DNA from: JAXMAO01 sp046350375 | GTDB taxonomy: Bacteria; Planctomycetota; Phycisphaerae; UBA1845; UTPLA1 | Direction: 5' to 3' | Assembly: GCA_046350375.1 (NCBI GenBank) | Contig: JAXMAO010000003.1 | Span: forward strand, 124,001 to 188,000 | DNA length: 64,000 nucleotides | Part shown: piece after piece, positions 29,638 through 37,260 of the stretch | How the letters are laid out: each line of letters opens with the position of its first letter | How positions within the stretch are numbered: position 1 is the stretch's first letter | Notes under the pieces: generated by a model | Told to the model about the DNA's origin: nothing | What the model saw: only the letters and a program-made list of their open reading frames with translations | Databases searched by the model: none | Position numbers and translations under genes: made by a program

Positions 29638-32289
29638 ATGCACACTCGTGTCATTGCGGCGCTGCTGGTGGTGGCATGCACGTCGGGCGCGCTGGCCGGC
29701 CCGGCGACGAGTCAGCCGCGCGGCGGTGCGCGCGAGCCGAAGCGTGCGCCGCGCTGGGTGCCGTCGTATCACGGGCCGTGGGATGAGTCGCTAAGCGCGT
29801 TCCGGCTGCGCGCGGGGCAGGAGCCGCAGCGCGTCGCGACCGATGTGCTGATGCACGCGACGGCGCCGACGCTGTGCGCGCGGGGCAAGGAGCTGCTGGC
29901 GGTCTTCGAATACTACTCGTGGCAGCGGAAGGGCGATTTCGGCCGGCTGGCGCAGGCCGGGTCGCGCGACGGCGGGCGGAGCTGGAGCGCGCCGGCGGTA
30001 ATCGAGATCGCCGGGCTGGAGGCGCGCTGGGGGCTGCCGCGCGATCCGGCGCTGGTGAGCCTGGGCGAGAAGCGACTGCGGCTCTACTTCACGCTGTTCG
30101 CCAACGCCGGGCTGCCTGTTATCGCGTCGGCGATCTCGGACGACGGGCGGACGTTTACGCTGGAGCGCGAATGGCGGCTGGCGGCGCGCGGCAGCGGGCT
30201 GCGCGACCCGGTGGTGATGCGCGTCGGGAACGAGTGGCAGTTGTTCGCGGTGCCGGTCGATCGGCCCGGCAAGCTGGCGCACGCGCGGTCGCTGGACGGC
30301 GTCAACTTCGAACGACTGAACGACCTGGCGCGCCCGAGCGAGTGGGCGGCGGCGGTGCCGCGGTTTGCGACGCTGATCCCGTCGGCGACCGGGATGGTGT
30401 GGCTCGAGTCGCCGGACGGCGCGGCGTGGAGCGTCGGCAAGCAGGCGGTGCTCGATGCGCGCGACGCGGCGGTGCTCGAGGTGAACAGCGAAGAGCGACT
30501 GATACTGGCGACGCCCAAGAGCGCGCCGTATGCCGAGGTGCGCGGCTCGCGCGCCAGAGCCACGCGGCGGCGCGGCGGAGCGGCCGGCGGCGCGGATGCG
30601 GCCGGCGCGTCGGCGCAAGCGGCGCGGGCGACGCCGGGGGCGGCACCGGAAGGCAGCAGTACCGCGGCGCCGGGCGCGAACGGCGGTGCCGACTCGGCGA
30701 ACCCATCGACGGCGGGAGAGAAAGCGGAGAATGAGGCCGCGCCGTCGGCCGCGGGCGATACGGGTGGTGCGCCGGCGGCCCCGGCTGCGGGCGAGGAAGC
30801 GCGCAACGCGGCGCAGACGGGCGCTGCACCGGGTGCGGAGGCAAGGGGAAGTGAGCGCGGACCGAACGGCGCGGGAGAATCGGCTCGCGGCGGCGATTCA
30901 ACGGGCGCGGGCGGCGATCGCGACTCGACCGGCAACGACGCCGAGGCCGCCGGTTCGCTGGAGAGCGATGAGTCCGACTGGCCCCCGGCGCCGGACTTTG
31001 CGAATCCGGTGAACTACGTGGAGTGGCTGCGGCGCGACGGGCAGTCGCGCGCGGATGACGACGCCGCGCCGTATTACGCCGAGCTGCTGCTGAAGACCGA
31101 TGCGGAGGGTCATTTCGAATCGGCTTTGCCGCCGCTGGACAATCCGTTCAGCGATCCGGAATACAAGGGGCCGCCCGGGCCGTGGCGGCCGGAAGAGCAT
31201 CCGAACTGGGAGCAGAGCTATCAAACGGCGCTGCCGCTGATGGAGAAGTATCGCGCGGCGACGTCGCACGCCGACTATTCGACCGAGCTGCGGTTCGCCC
31301 CGGACGACACCGAGCAGATGATGATCGGCATCATCCTGCCAGACCTGTCGGCCCATCGGCAGATGGCGAAGGAGGTGCTCGGCGCGGCGTGGCGGGCGCC
31401 CGACGGGCAGGTCGATTCCGCGGCGATGATCGACTCGTGGAAGACGGTGCTCGATTCGTCGGCCCATCTGCAGCAGGGCATCACGCTGATCGAGTCGCTG
31501 GTGGGAACGGCCTCGGCGAACCTGGCCTATTCAAACGCGCGGCAGGCGCTGGCCGCGGGGGTGATTCCGGCCGACCAGCTCGAAACGGCGCTCACCACGC
31601 TTCAACAGCACGCCCCGACGCTGCCCGAGCCGGGGCGCTGGGTGCGCGGCGAGATGGCGTTCACGCAGGATTTTGTGCAATACGCCACCACGCTTTCGCC
31701 CGGCGGAGAGCCGCGCTTCGAGCAGGCCAAGGTGGAAAAGGTGCTGTCGATGGGCATGGACAAGCCGGCCGACCCGAAGGACGTGGCGGCGGTGGTGAGC
31801 AGTGACCCGGCCCGCGCGGCGACGGCGTTTCAGGAATACTTCAGAAACGTCGCGACGGCGATGGGTCGCGGCTATCCGGCAACGACGGCGGATTCGCTCG
31901 CGAAAATGCACCAGGACTTTGTGACGGCCAACCCCGGGCTGGCGCCGATCGCGGCGTCGCTCGACCGAGCCTACGTGCTGCAACTGCGCGGCGAGGCCGA
32001 GCGGCGGGCGACGCAGCTCGCGTACGCGACGCACCTGTTTCACGCGCGGAACGGTCGCTGGCCGGCGTCGATCGACGAGCTGCCGGCCGGGCAGGTGGGC
32101 GACGCGCGGCGCGACCCGTTCAGCGGGCGCGACTTTGCATTCCAGGCGACGGCGGACGGTCCGCGGATTTACTCGGTGGGCATGAACGGCCGGGACGACG
32201 GCGGGGTCGAGCCGCCGACACCGCTGCCGGCGCAAGGCGAAAAGGCGCGAGAGCAGGACGACTGGGTCTATTGGCCGGTGAAGCGTTAG
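29638..32289 (+). CDS. Large secreted protein: Asp-box propeller-like N-terminus, Ala/Gly linker, pseudopilin-like C-terminus
   Basis: An 883-residue protein. The leader is MHTRVIAALLVVACTSGALAG. Residues 60-260 contain Asp-box-like repeats (SRDGGRSWSAP, SDDGRTFT, SLDGVNFERL) typical of sialidase-type or GH43-like propellers. Residues about 300-440 are a low-complexity Ala/Gly/Ser/Glu linker with few hydrophobics. The region 440-780 is helical, of unknown type (FRYAPDD-like acid patches, DILP repeats absent). The last 100 residues (ATHLFHARNGRWPASIDEL, then DPFSGRDFAFQ, IYSVGMNGRDDGG) resemble the C-terminal domain of type II secretion major pseudopilins, a fold often found at the end of secreted planctomycete proteins. 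No catalytic assignment is justified. It is alone on the plus strand between an HNH gene and a convergent EIIA gene. Confidence 0.75.
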   Translation: MHTRVIAALLVVACTSGALAGPATSQPRGGAREPKRAPRWVPSYHGPWDESLSAFRLRAGQEPQRVATDVLMHATAPTLCARGKELLAVFEYYSWQRKGDFGRLAQAGSRDGGRSWSAPAVIEIAGLEARWGLPRDPALVSLGEKRLRLYFTLFANAGLPVIASAISDDGRTFTLEREWRLAARGSGLRDPVVMRVGNEWQLFAVPVDRPGKLAHARSLDGVNFERLNDLARPSEWAAAVPRFATLIPSATGMVWLESPDGAAWSVGKQAVLDARDAAVLEVNSEERLILATPKSAPYAEVRGSRARATRRRGGAAGGADAAGASAQAARATPGAAPEGSSTAAPGANGGADSANPSTAGEKAENEAAPSAAGDTGGAPAAPAAGEEARNAAQTGAAPGAEARGSERGPNGAGESARGGDSTGAGGDRDSTGNDAEAAGSLESDESDWPPAPDFANPVNYVEWLRRDGQSRADDDAAPYYAELLLKTDAEGHFESALPPLDNPFSDPEYKGPPGPWRPEEHPNWEQSYQTALPLMEKYRAATSHADYSTELRFAPDDTEQMMIGIILPDLSAHRQMAKEVLGAAWRAPDGQVDSAAMIDSWKTVLDSSAHLQQGITLIESLVGTASANLAYSNARQALAAGVIPADQLETALTTLQQHAPTLPEPGRWVRGEMAFTQDFVQYATTLSPGGEPRFEQAKVEKVLSMGMDKPADPKDVAAVVSSDPARAATAFQEYFRNVATAMGRGYPATTADSLAKMHQDFVTANPGLAPIAASLDRAYVLQLRGEAERRATQLAYATHLFHARNGRWPASIDELPAGQVGDARRDPFSGRDFAFQATADGPRIYSVGMNGRDDGGVEPPTPLPAQGEKAREQDDWVYWPVKR

Positions 32290-32326
32290 CGCGGAAGGAT
32301 TCGCGTGAGAGGCCGGCGGGGATCGA

Positions 32327-32785
32327 TCAGCCGTCGTTGGCGCGGATGACGGCCAGCAGGTCGGCGGGCGTGGGGGCGGCGGTGATCTGGTCGAAGACCT
32401 GGCTGGCGAGCGCCAGGCGGCTGAGCCGGGCGAGCAGCTGGATCTGAAGGCTGGCCTGGGCGAGCGGGCTGGCGAGCAGGGCAATCAGGCGGACGGGCTG
32501 GCCGTCGATGGCGTCGAACGGCAGCGGCGCGGCGGGCACGCCGAGGGCCACGACCATTTCGCCGGTGGCGTCGCACTTGGCGTGGGGGATGGCCAGGCCC
32601 TTGCCCACAGCGGTGGAGCGCTGCGCCTCGCGCGCCAGGACGCAGGCCAGCAGCCGGTCGCGGGCGTGGGTGCGCCCGGCCGCGGCGACCAGGTCGACCA
32701 GCTCTTCGATGGCGGCGGACTTGGTGTGCGCCGCGAGCGGCAGCTTGACCAGGTCGGGCGTCAGGTAGTCGCACAGACGGATCAT
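32327..32785 (-). CDS. PTS EIIA-type protein (fructose/nitrogen EIIA family)
   Basis: A 152-residue single EIIA type-2 domain. The start ATG 32783-32785 fits MIRLCDYLTPDLV, the usual opening of EIIA-Ntr proteins. The phosphoacceptor His is H68 in GKGLAIPHAKCD, preceded by the conserved REAQRSTAVG. The C-terminal helix contains HLALLARLSRLAL-like spacing (QIQLLARLSRLAL). There is no EIIB, EIIC or HPr gene nearby, so a regulatory role (as for PtsN) is more likely than sugar uptake. It lies 179 bp downstream of gapA on the same strand. Confidence 0.86.
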   Translation of the reverse strand: MIRLCDYLTPDLVKLPLAAHTKSAAIEELVDLVAAAGRTHARDRLLACVLAREAQRSTAVGKGLAIPHAKCDATGEMVVALGVPAAPLPFDAIDGQPVRLIALLASPLAQASLQIQLLARLSRLALASQVFDQITAAPTPADLLAVIRANDG

Positions 32786-32964
32786 GCATCCACCGCGGGA
32801 ACGAACCGCCGCGCGGCACACACGCGCGACGGCGACTGTCTTGACCGGCCCGCGCCGCGGAACGGTCCGCGAGCGTCGCACGGTGCGCGTCCGCCTGGCG
32901 GCGCACAGAGCGGCCTGCGACGCGGTGCGGCCGCGACGGCCGTCGAACGCGCCCGGCGGCGGCG

Positions 32965-34026
32965 CTACGACAGGGCGGCGAGGCGGATCGCCAGGTCGCA
33001 GACGCGCTGGCTGAAGCCCCACTCGTTGTCGTACCACGAGACCAGCTTGAGCACGCGTCCCTTGCTCTTGGGCACGGTCATGGTCTGCGACGCGGCGAAG
33101 ATTGAGCTGTGCGGGTTGTTGATGATGTCGCTCGAGACCAGCGGCTCGTCGGAGTATTGCAGGATGCCCTTCATGCGCGGGCCGGCGGCGGCGGCGCGAA
33201 ACAGCTCGTTGACCTGTCCGACCTCGACCTCGCGTTCCAAAGCGACGGTGAGATCGACCACGCTGCCATCCATGACCGGAACGCGGAAGGCCATGCCGTC
33301 GAGCTGGATGGACTTCTTGGGCACGACCAGCCCGATGGCCTTGGCGGCGCCGGTGGTGGAGGGAATGATGTTGGCGGCGGCGGCGCGGGCGCGGAGCAGG
33401 TCATCGCCGTGGACCTGGTCGAGGATGCGCTGGTCGTTGGTGTAGGCGTGCACGGTGGTCATCATGCCGGTGATGTTCTCGCCGAACACGCCCGGGTTGT
33501 CGGCCAGAACCTTCACCAGCGGCGCGAGGCAGTTGGTGGTGCAGCTGCCGTTGGAGACGAAGGTGTGCTCGCGGCGCAGTGCATCGTCGTTGACGCCCAT
33601 GACGATCGTGGCGTCGATCGCGTCCTTGGCGGGCGCCGAGAGGATGACCTTCTTCGCGCCGGCGGTAATGTGGTCGTCGTAGCCGGCCTTGTTCTTGGCG
33701 GCGTCGCGCCGGCCGGTGAAGACGCCAGTCGATTCGATGACGACGGTCGCCCCGAGCTCTTTCCAGGGAAGCTTGGTCGGGTCCTTCTCGCCGCAGACGC
33801 GGATGCGGTCGCCGTTGATGACGAGCGCGTTGTCGGTGGCGGAGACCTCGCCGGAGAAGACGCCGTGAACCGAGTCGTACTTGAACAGGTGGGCGTGGAC
33901 CCTGGGCGGCGGGCCGACGTCGTTGATGGCCACGATGTCGAACTCGCCGCGGCGCAGCGCCATGCAGCGCGCCACCATCCGCCCGATGCGGCCGAAGCCG
34001 TTGATACCGATCTTGACCGCCGCCAT
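32965..34026 (-). CDS. gapA: Glyceraldehyde-3-phosphate dehydrogenase, type I
   Basis: This enzyme converts glyceraldehyde 3-phosphate, phosphate and NAD+ to 1,3-bisphosphoglycerate in glycolysis. The 353-residue product starts at ATG 34024-34026 after AAGGAG. The NAD fold is GINGFGRIGRMV with Asp in AINDV (NAD rather than NADP preference). The catalytic Cys is C162 in SNGSCTTNCLAPL, and the His lies in TTVHAYTNDQ. The end is SWYDNEWGFSQRVCDLA. The segment PPPRVHAHLFKYDSVHG differs slightly from the common DAxxxAHLLKYDS. A sigma-70-like promoter lies 67 bp upstream. The partner glycolytic gene eno is also in this window. Confidence 0.96.
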   Translation of the reverse strand: MAAVKIGINGFGRIGRMVARCMALRRGEFDIVAINDVGPPPRVHAHLFKYDSVHGVFSGEVSATDNALVINGDRIRVCGEKDPTKLPWKELGATVVIESTGVFTGRRDAAKNKAGYDDHITAGAKKVILSAPAKDAIDATIVMGVNDDALRREHTFVSNGSCTTNCLAPLVKVLADNPGVFGENITGMMTTVHAYTNDQRILDQVHGDDLLRARAAAANIIPSTTGAAKAIGLVVPKKSIQLDGMAFRVPVMDGSVVDLTVALEREVEVGQVNELFRAAAAGPRMKGILQYSDEPLVSSDIINNPHSSIFAASQTMTVPKSKGRVLKLVSWYDNEWGFSQRVCDLAIRLAALS

Positions 34027-34092
34027 TTCTGAACGCTCCTTCCGCTCCGCCGGCAGACTGCGCGGGCGCAGGTGGGCCGCGCGGAGCGTTTG

Positions 34093-34121
34093 AAGATAGG
34101 AGCGCCGCGCGGGGGCGTCAA
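34093..34121 (-). promoter_or_regulatory. Sigma-70-like promoter of gapA
   Basis: On the minus strand TTGACG (34116-34121, 5 of 6), a 17-bp spacer and TATCTT (34093-34098, 4 of 6). The predicted start gives a leader of about 60 nt carrying the AGGAG ribosome site. Confidence 0.55.
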
Positions 34122-34228
34122 CCATCCCGGGCGAGTTCGGCGGCCATTCTGGGACCGTGCCGCGGGAAGACTTCGGGGCGGCGCCGGCCATAGCATTGGC
34201 GAGAACGATCCTTCGGGGGGAAAGAGCC

Positions 34229-34732
34229 ATGAGCAAGTCCGCAACCGCGCGGCGAATCGCCGTGCTGCTGCCGTTGCTGGCGGCGGGCGCCGCGACGGCC
34301 CAGACGCCGACCATCTGTCCGAGCGTGACGCAGCAGGCGGTCATCGTGCATCCAGGGACGGCGACGCCGGTCCGGCTGGCGGTGCACAACGCGCAGCGTT
34401 CGAACGTGACGATTTACGCCTATCCGACCGGCGGACAGCTGGTCTGGGCCGGGCCGAGCCAGCTCGACTACATCTTCCTGCCGGACGGCAGCTACGCGGG
34501 CACGACGTATGCGAGCTACCGGGTCGACCAGCCGGCCGGGTGTGCCGGGCCGTCGCTGCAGGGCAACGTGCAGTTCGTGATCGAAGGCGCCCCGCAGGTG
34601 GACGTGGGCGGAAGCGTGGGCGTTCGCCCGGTGATCTGCGGCGCGGACTTCATTCCGGTGGTAATTCCGCCGCTGCTGGCGTTCGCGGGGCTGCGGCGCC
34701 TGCGGCGTCGCGCCCTGCGCTCGGCGGCGTAG
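34229..34732 (+). CDS. Secreted protein of unknown function with C-terminal Cys/TM/Arg tail
   Basis: A 167-residue protein. ATG 34229 follows a strong GGGGGGAAAGAG site and opens a signal peptide (IAVLLPLLAAGAATAQ). The mature part is a small beta-rich domain with four cysteines and motifs VIVHPGTATPVRLAVHNA and YIFLPDGSYAGTTYASY. The C-terminus has CGADFIP, a hydrophobic run (VVIPPLLAFAGL) and RRLRRRALRS, close to the tail of the DUF4394 protein at 20358-21701. I do not recognise the domain. It diverges from gapA. Confidence 0.72.
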   Translation: MSKSATARRIAVLLPLLAAGAATAQTPTICPSVTQQAVIVHPGTATPVRLAVHNAQRSNVTIYAYPTGGQLVWAGPSQLDYIFLPDGSYAGTTYASYRVDQPAGCAGPSLQGNVQFVIEGAPQVDVGGSVGVRPVICGADFIPVVIPPLLAFAGLRRLRRRALRSAA

Positions 34733-34745
34733 GCGGCGCGGCGGC

Positions 34746-34774
34746 TTGACCGCGGCGCGGGTCGCTCGTAGCAT
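34746..34774 (+). promoter_or_regulatory. Sigma-70-like promoter of tRNA-Gln
   Basis: TTGACC (34746-34751, 5 of 6), a 17-bp spacer and TAGCAT (34769-34774, 4 of 6), 79 bp before the tRNA. Confidence 0.45.
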
Positions 34775-34852
34775 TCCCCAGCAAGACATAGGCCGGCATC
34801 GCGGCGACGATCCAGAGGCGTCGCGCGCAACACGTCGGTGCCAGGGCCGAAC

Positions 34853-34923
34853 TGGGGATTAGTGTAATGGTAGCACAACTGACTCTGGATCAGTTAGTCG
34901 GGGTTCGAATCCCTGATCCCCAG
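34853..34923 (+). tRNA. tRNA-Gln (anticodon CTG)
   Basis: Acceptor TGGGGAT pairs fully with ATCCCCA, with G as discriminator (34923). The D arm contains TAGTGTAATGGTAGCA, the anticodon stem ACTGA/TCAGT closes CTCTGGA (anticodon CTG), and the T arm is GGGGTTCGAATCCCT. The U1-A72 pair and G73 are typical of glutamine tRNAs. CCA is not encoded. Confidence 0.95.
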
Positions 34924-34931
34924 GTAGAAGC

Positions 34932-34970
34932 AGCGTGAAGCCGGCGGCCAGGCGGTTCGCCGGCTTCGCT
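34932..34970. terminator. Inverted repeat between convergent tRNA-Gln and CMD gene
   Basis: A perfect 10-bp stem GAAGCCGGCG (34937-34946) / CGCCGGCTTC (34958-34967) with an 11-nt loop, extendable by AGC/GCT across one bulge. It sits 9 bp after tRNA-Gln and reaches the stop codon of the convergent CMD gene, so it could end transcription in both directions. No T-tract is seen. Confidence 0.5.
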
Positions 34971-35326
34971 CATGTCTGCGGCGACTCGGCGTTCAACTCG
35001 TCCAGCAGCTCGACGGCGCGGCGCAGGTGCGGGATGACGATCGAGCCGCCCACGATCAGGCCGACGTTGAAGGCCTCGACAATCTGAGCGTCGGACAGCC
35101 CGAGCTCTTTACAGCGGATGGTGTGGTAGGCGATGCAGTCGTCGCACCGCAGCACCATCGACGCGGCCAGCCCGGCGATCTCCTTGGCGCGGGCGTCGAG
35201 CGCGCCGTCGGCGTAGGCCTGGTGATCGAGCGTGAAAAAGCGGTTGATCGGCAGGTGATTGAGGTCGAGAATGCGGCGGTTCATCTTCTCGCGGTATTCG
35301 CGAAACTGGCGCAGTCGGCCGGCCAT
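34970..35326 (-). CDS. Carboxymuconolactone decarboxylase/AhpD-like protein
   Basis: A 118-residue all-helical protein. ATG 35324-35326 follows GGAGGG. The AhpD-type redox motif CDDCIAYH (C61, C64, H68: CxxCxxxH) is intact, preceded by AKEIAGLAASMVLR and followed by GLSDAQIVEAFNVGLIVGG, the usual CMD wording. Proteins with this motif are thiol peroxidase partners or reductases; simple decarboxylases lack it. It starts 69 bp from the divergent YgfZ-like gene. Cysteine-based antioxidant activity is the best inference. Confidence 0.86.
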   Translation of the reverse strand: MAGRLRQFREYREKMNRRILDLNHLPINRFFTLDHQAYADGALDARAKEIAGLAASMVLRCDDCIAYHTIRCKELGLSDAQIVEAFNVGLIVGGSIVIPHLRRAVELLDELNAESPQT

Positions 35327-35395
35327 GGCGCCCTCCACAGTGCGAGGCGCCGCGGCGCGGCGTCGGCCGGCGAGCGGCGTCTCTGGGTCCCGGCG

Positions 35396-36439
35396 ATGAT
35401 GCCCGCGGCGGCAATCGAAAACCAGTATCGCATCGCGACTTCGGCCGCGGGGCTGATGCAGCGCGCCGACCGCGGGCTGATCGCGATCACCGGCAAGGAC
35501 CGGGCCGCGTGGCTGCACAACCTGGTCACCCATGCAATCAAGACGCTGCCCGCCGGCGACGGCAACTATGCCTTCGCGACCAACGTCAAGGGGCGGACGA
35601 TTTTCGACGGCAACCTGCTGGTTCTGGCCGATCGCATCTGGCTCGATCTTGACCGCCGCTGGCTGGACGCGGCCATGAAACACCTGTCGCGCTACGTCAT
35701 CACGGAGGAGGTCAGCCTGGCCGAGCAGACGGCGCAGTGGGCGCGGTTCTCGCTGGCCGGGCCGGCCGCCGACGAGGTGATCGGGCGGCTGGGCATCGCG
35801 AGCCTGAGCCAGATGGCGCAGCTTCAACACGTCGAGTTCGGGTGGCACGGAGCGGCGGGCCGGCTGGCGCGGAACGACGCCTGGGTGGGGCTGCCGACGG
35901 CGGAGCTGTGGATCGAAAGCGGCGGCGGCGCGGCGCTCGAGGCGGCGCTGCTGGACGCCGGGCGCGGCGCCGGGCTGGCGCGGATCGAGGCGCCGACGGT
36001 CGAGATTCTGCGGATCGAGGCGGGCATTCCGGCCTCGCTGAGCGACATCGACGACCAAGTCATTCCGTCGGAGACGCTCCAAGCCGAGCGCGGCATCAGC
36101 TACCACAAAGGCTGCTACCTGGGACAGGAAGTGCTCGAGCGGATGCGCTCGCACGGCGTGCTGGCGCGGCGGCTGGTGGGGCTCAGCCTGTCGGGCGAGC
36201 CGGCCGAGGGCACGCTGCCGGCGACGATCTCGGTTGCGGGAAGCGAGTCGGGGCGGTTGACGAGCTGCTGCTGGTCGTTTGCGCGGGCAGGCTGGGTGGG
36301 TTTGGGGATTTTGAAAAGCGCGCACAGCGCCGACGGCCAGGAGGTGGAGATCCGGGCGGGCGACGCGCTGATTACCGGGCGGATCATTTCGCTGCCAATG
36401 CGCTCGTCGGGGGCCGCGGATGGCGGTAAGATGGATTAG
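35396..36439 (+). CDS. ygfZ: YgfZ/GcvT-family folate-dependent Fe-S cluster protein
   Basis: A 347-residue protein; ATG 35396 or 35399 could be the start. The N-terminal GcvT-like fold begins RADRGLIAITGKDRAAWLHNLVT and contains NVKGRTIFD. The diagnostic YgfZ motif KGCYLGQEVLERM(R)SHG lies about two-thirds along, with the reactive Cys in KGCY. YgfZ uses tetrahydrofolate in assembly or repair of certain iron-sulfur enzymes. The length fits YgfZ and not glycine-cleavage T protein, and no gcv genes are nearby. It diverges from the CMD/AhpD-like gene, which may point to a shared oxidative-stress theme. Confidence 0.86.
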   Translation: MMPAAAIENQYRIATSAAGLMQRADRGLIAITGKDRAAWLHNLVTHAIKTLPAGDGNYAFATNVKGRTIFDGNLLVLADRIWLDLDRRWLDAAMKHLSRYVITEEVSLAEQTAQWARFSLAGPAADEVIGRLGIASLSQMAQLQHVEFGWHGAAGRLARNDAWVGLPTAELWIESGGGAALEAALLDAGRGAGLARIEAPTVEILRIEAGIPASLSDIDDQVIPSETLQAERGISYHKGCYLGQEVLERMRSHGVLARRLVGLSLSGEPAEGTLPATISVAGSESGRLTSCCWSFARAGWVGLGILKSAHSADGQEVEIRAGDALITGRIISLPMRSSGAADGGKMD

Positions 36440-36475
36440 GGTCGGGCTCGAAATCGGTTAGAGGGAGTAGTCGAA

Positions 36476-36637
36476 ATGAGCTTGTGTTTGAACCCGATTG
36501 GAGTGTTCAGCGAACTCTTCGGAATCGACGCCACCAACTTCTTTCTGCTGGCGCTGTTTCCGCTCAACTCCGCGCTGCTGTTCGGCACGGCGTTGTTTCT
36601 GAGCATCGTGAACTGCTTCATTCCCATCACGATCTAG
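36476..36637 (+). CDS. Small 53-residue hydrophobic protein
   Basis: A short frame from ATG 36476 to TAG 36635-36637, with an excellent ribosome site (GAGGGAG, 8 bp before the ATG). It begins MSLCLNPIGVFSELFGIDA and continues with an uninterrupted hydrophobic stretch (FFLLALFP, LLFGTALFLSIV) ending CFIPITI. The product would be a one- or two-pass membrane peptide with two cysteines. It starts 36 bp after the YgfZ stop, so co-transcription is likely. I do not recognise a family. Confidence 0.6.
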   Translation: MSLCLNPIGVFSELFGIDATNFFLLALFPLNSALLFGTALFLSIVNCFIPITI

Positions 36638-36655
36638 CGCGGCGTCCGAACGGGA

Positions 36656-37237
36656 TCACGTCCGGAGTTTCGCAACCGTCTCGACCAGTCGAACGGCGAG
36701 GCGGCAGACGGACCCGTGCTGCTTGGGATCAGCCAGATCGCCGGTGCGGCTGAAGGCCTCATGCGCGCGCATCACGGCCACCTGCTCAGGCAGAACGAGC
36801 ACCTGGATGTTCCCCAGTATGGCGCGCAGGTGCACCAGCCCGCGCAGCCCGCCCAGCGCTCCGGGCGAGGCCGACATCAGCCCCGCCACCTTCCCGACAA
36901 AGCATTCCAGCGGCGGCGCACCGGCGACCGGGCGCGAGGCCCAGTCAATCGCATTCTTCAGAACCGCCGTGACCGAACTGTTGTATTCCGGCGACGAGAT
37001 CAGCAGGCCGTGATGATCGAGCAGCAGGTCCTTCAGGCGGCGGGCGCTGGCGGGCAGGCCGTCGCGGGCCTCGCGGTCTTCGTCGAACAGCGGCAGGTCG
37101 AGGTCGCGCAGGTCAATGAGCGTGACGTGGGCTCCGGCCGCGCTGGCGGCGCGGGCGGCGATCGCGACCAGTTTCTTGTTGTACGACTCGCCGCGGGTGC
37201 TGCCGGCGAATGCGAGTATGCGCGGTTGCGTGGGCAT
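36656..37237 (-). CDS. NADPH-dependent FMN reductase family protein
   Basis: A 193-residue flavodoxin-like protein from ATG 37235-37237. The FMN phosphate loop is AGSTRGESYNKKL at the N-terminus, the isoalloxazine loop is SSPEYNSSVT, and a third loop is SASPGALGGLR. These match NAD(P)H-dependent FMN or quinone reductases (ArsH/ChrR/azoreductase-like). It lies 23 bp downstream of the Rieske oxygenase gene on the same strand, so it might supply reducing power to it, though dedicated Rieske reductases are usually ferredoxin-type. The pairing is an inference. Confidence 0.88.
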   Translation of the reverse strand: MPTQPRILAFAGSTRGESYNKKLVAIAARAASAAGAHVTLIDLRDLDLPLFDEDREARDGLPASARRLKDLLLDHHGLLISSPEYNSSVTAVLKNAIDWASRPVAGAPPLECFVGKVAGLMSASPGALGGLRGLVHLRAILGNIQVLVLPEQVAVMRAHEAFSRTGDLADPKQHGSVCRLAVRLVETVAKLRT

Positions 37238-37260
37238 GAAGAGCTCCGCGGTCCGGTGAA

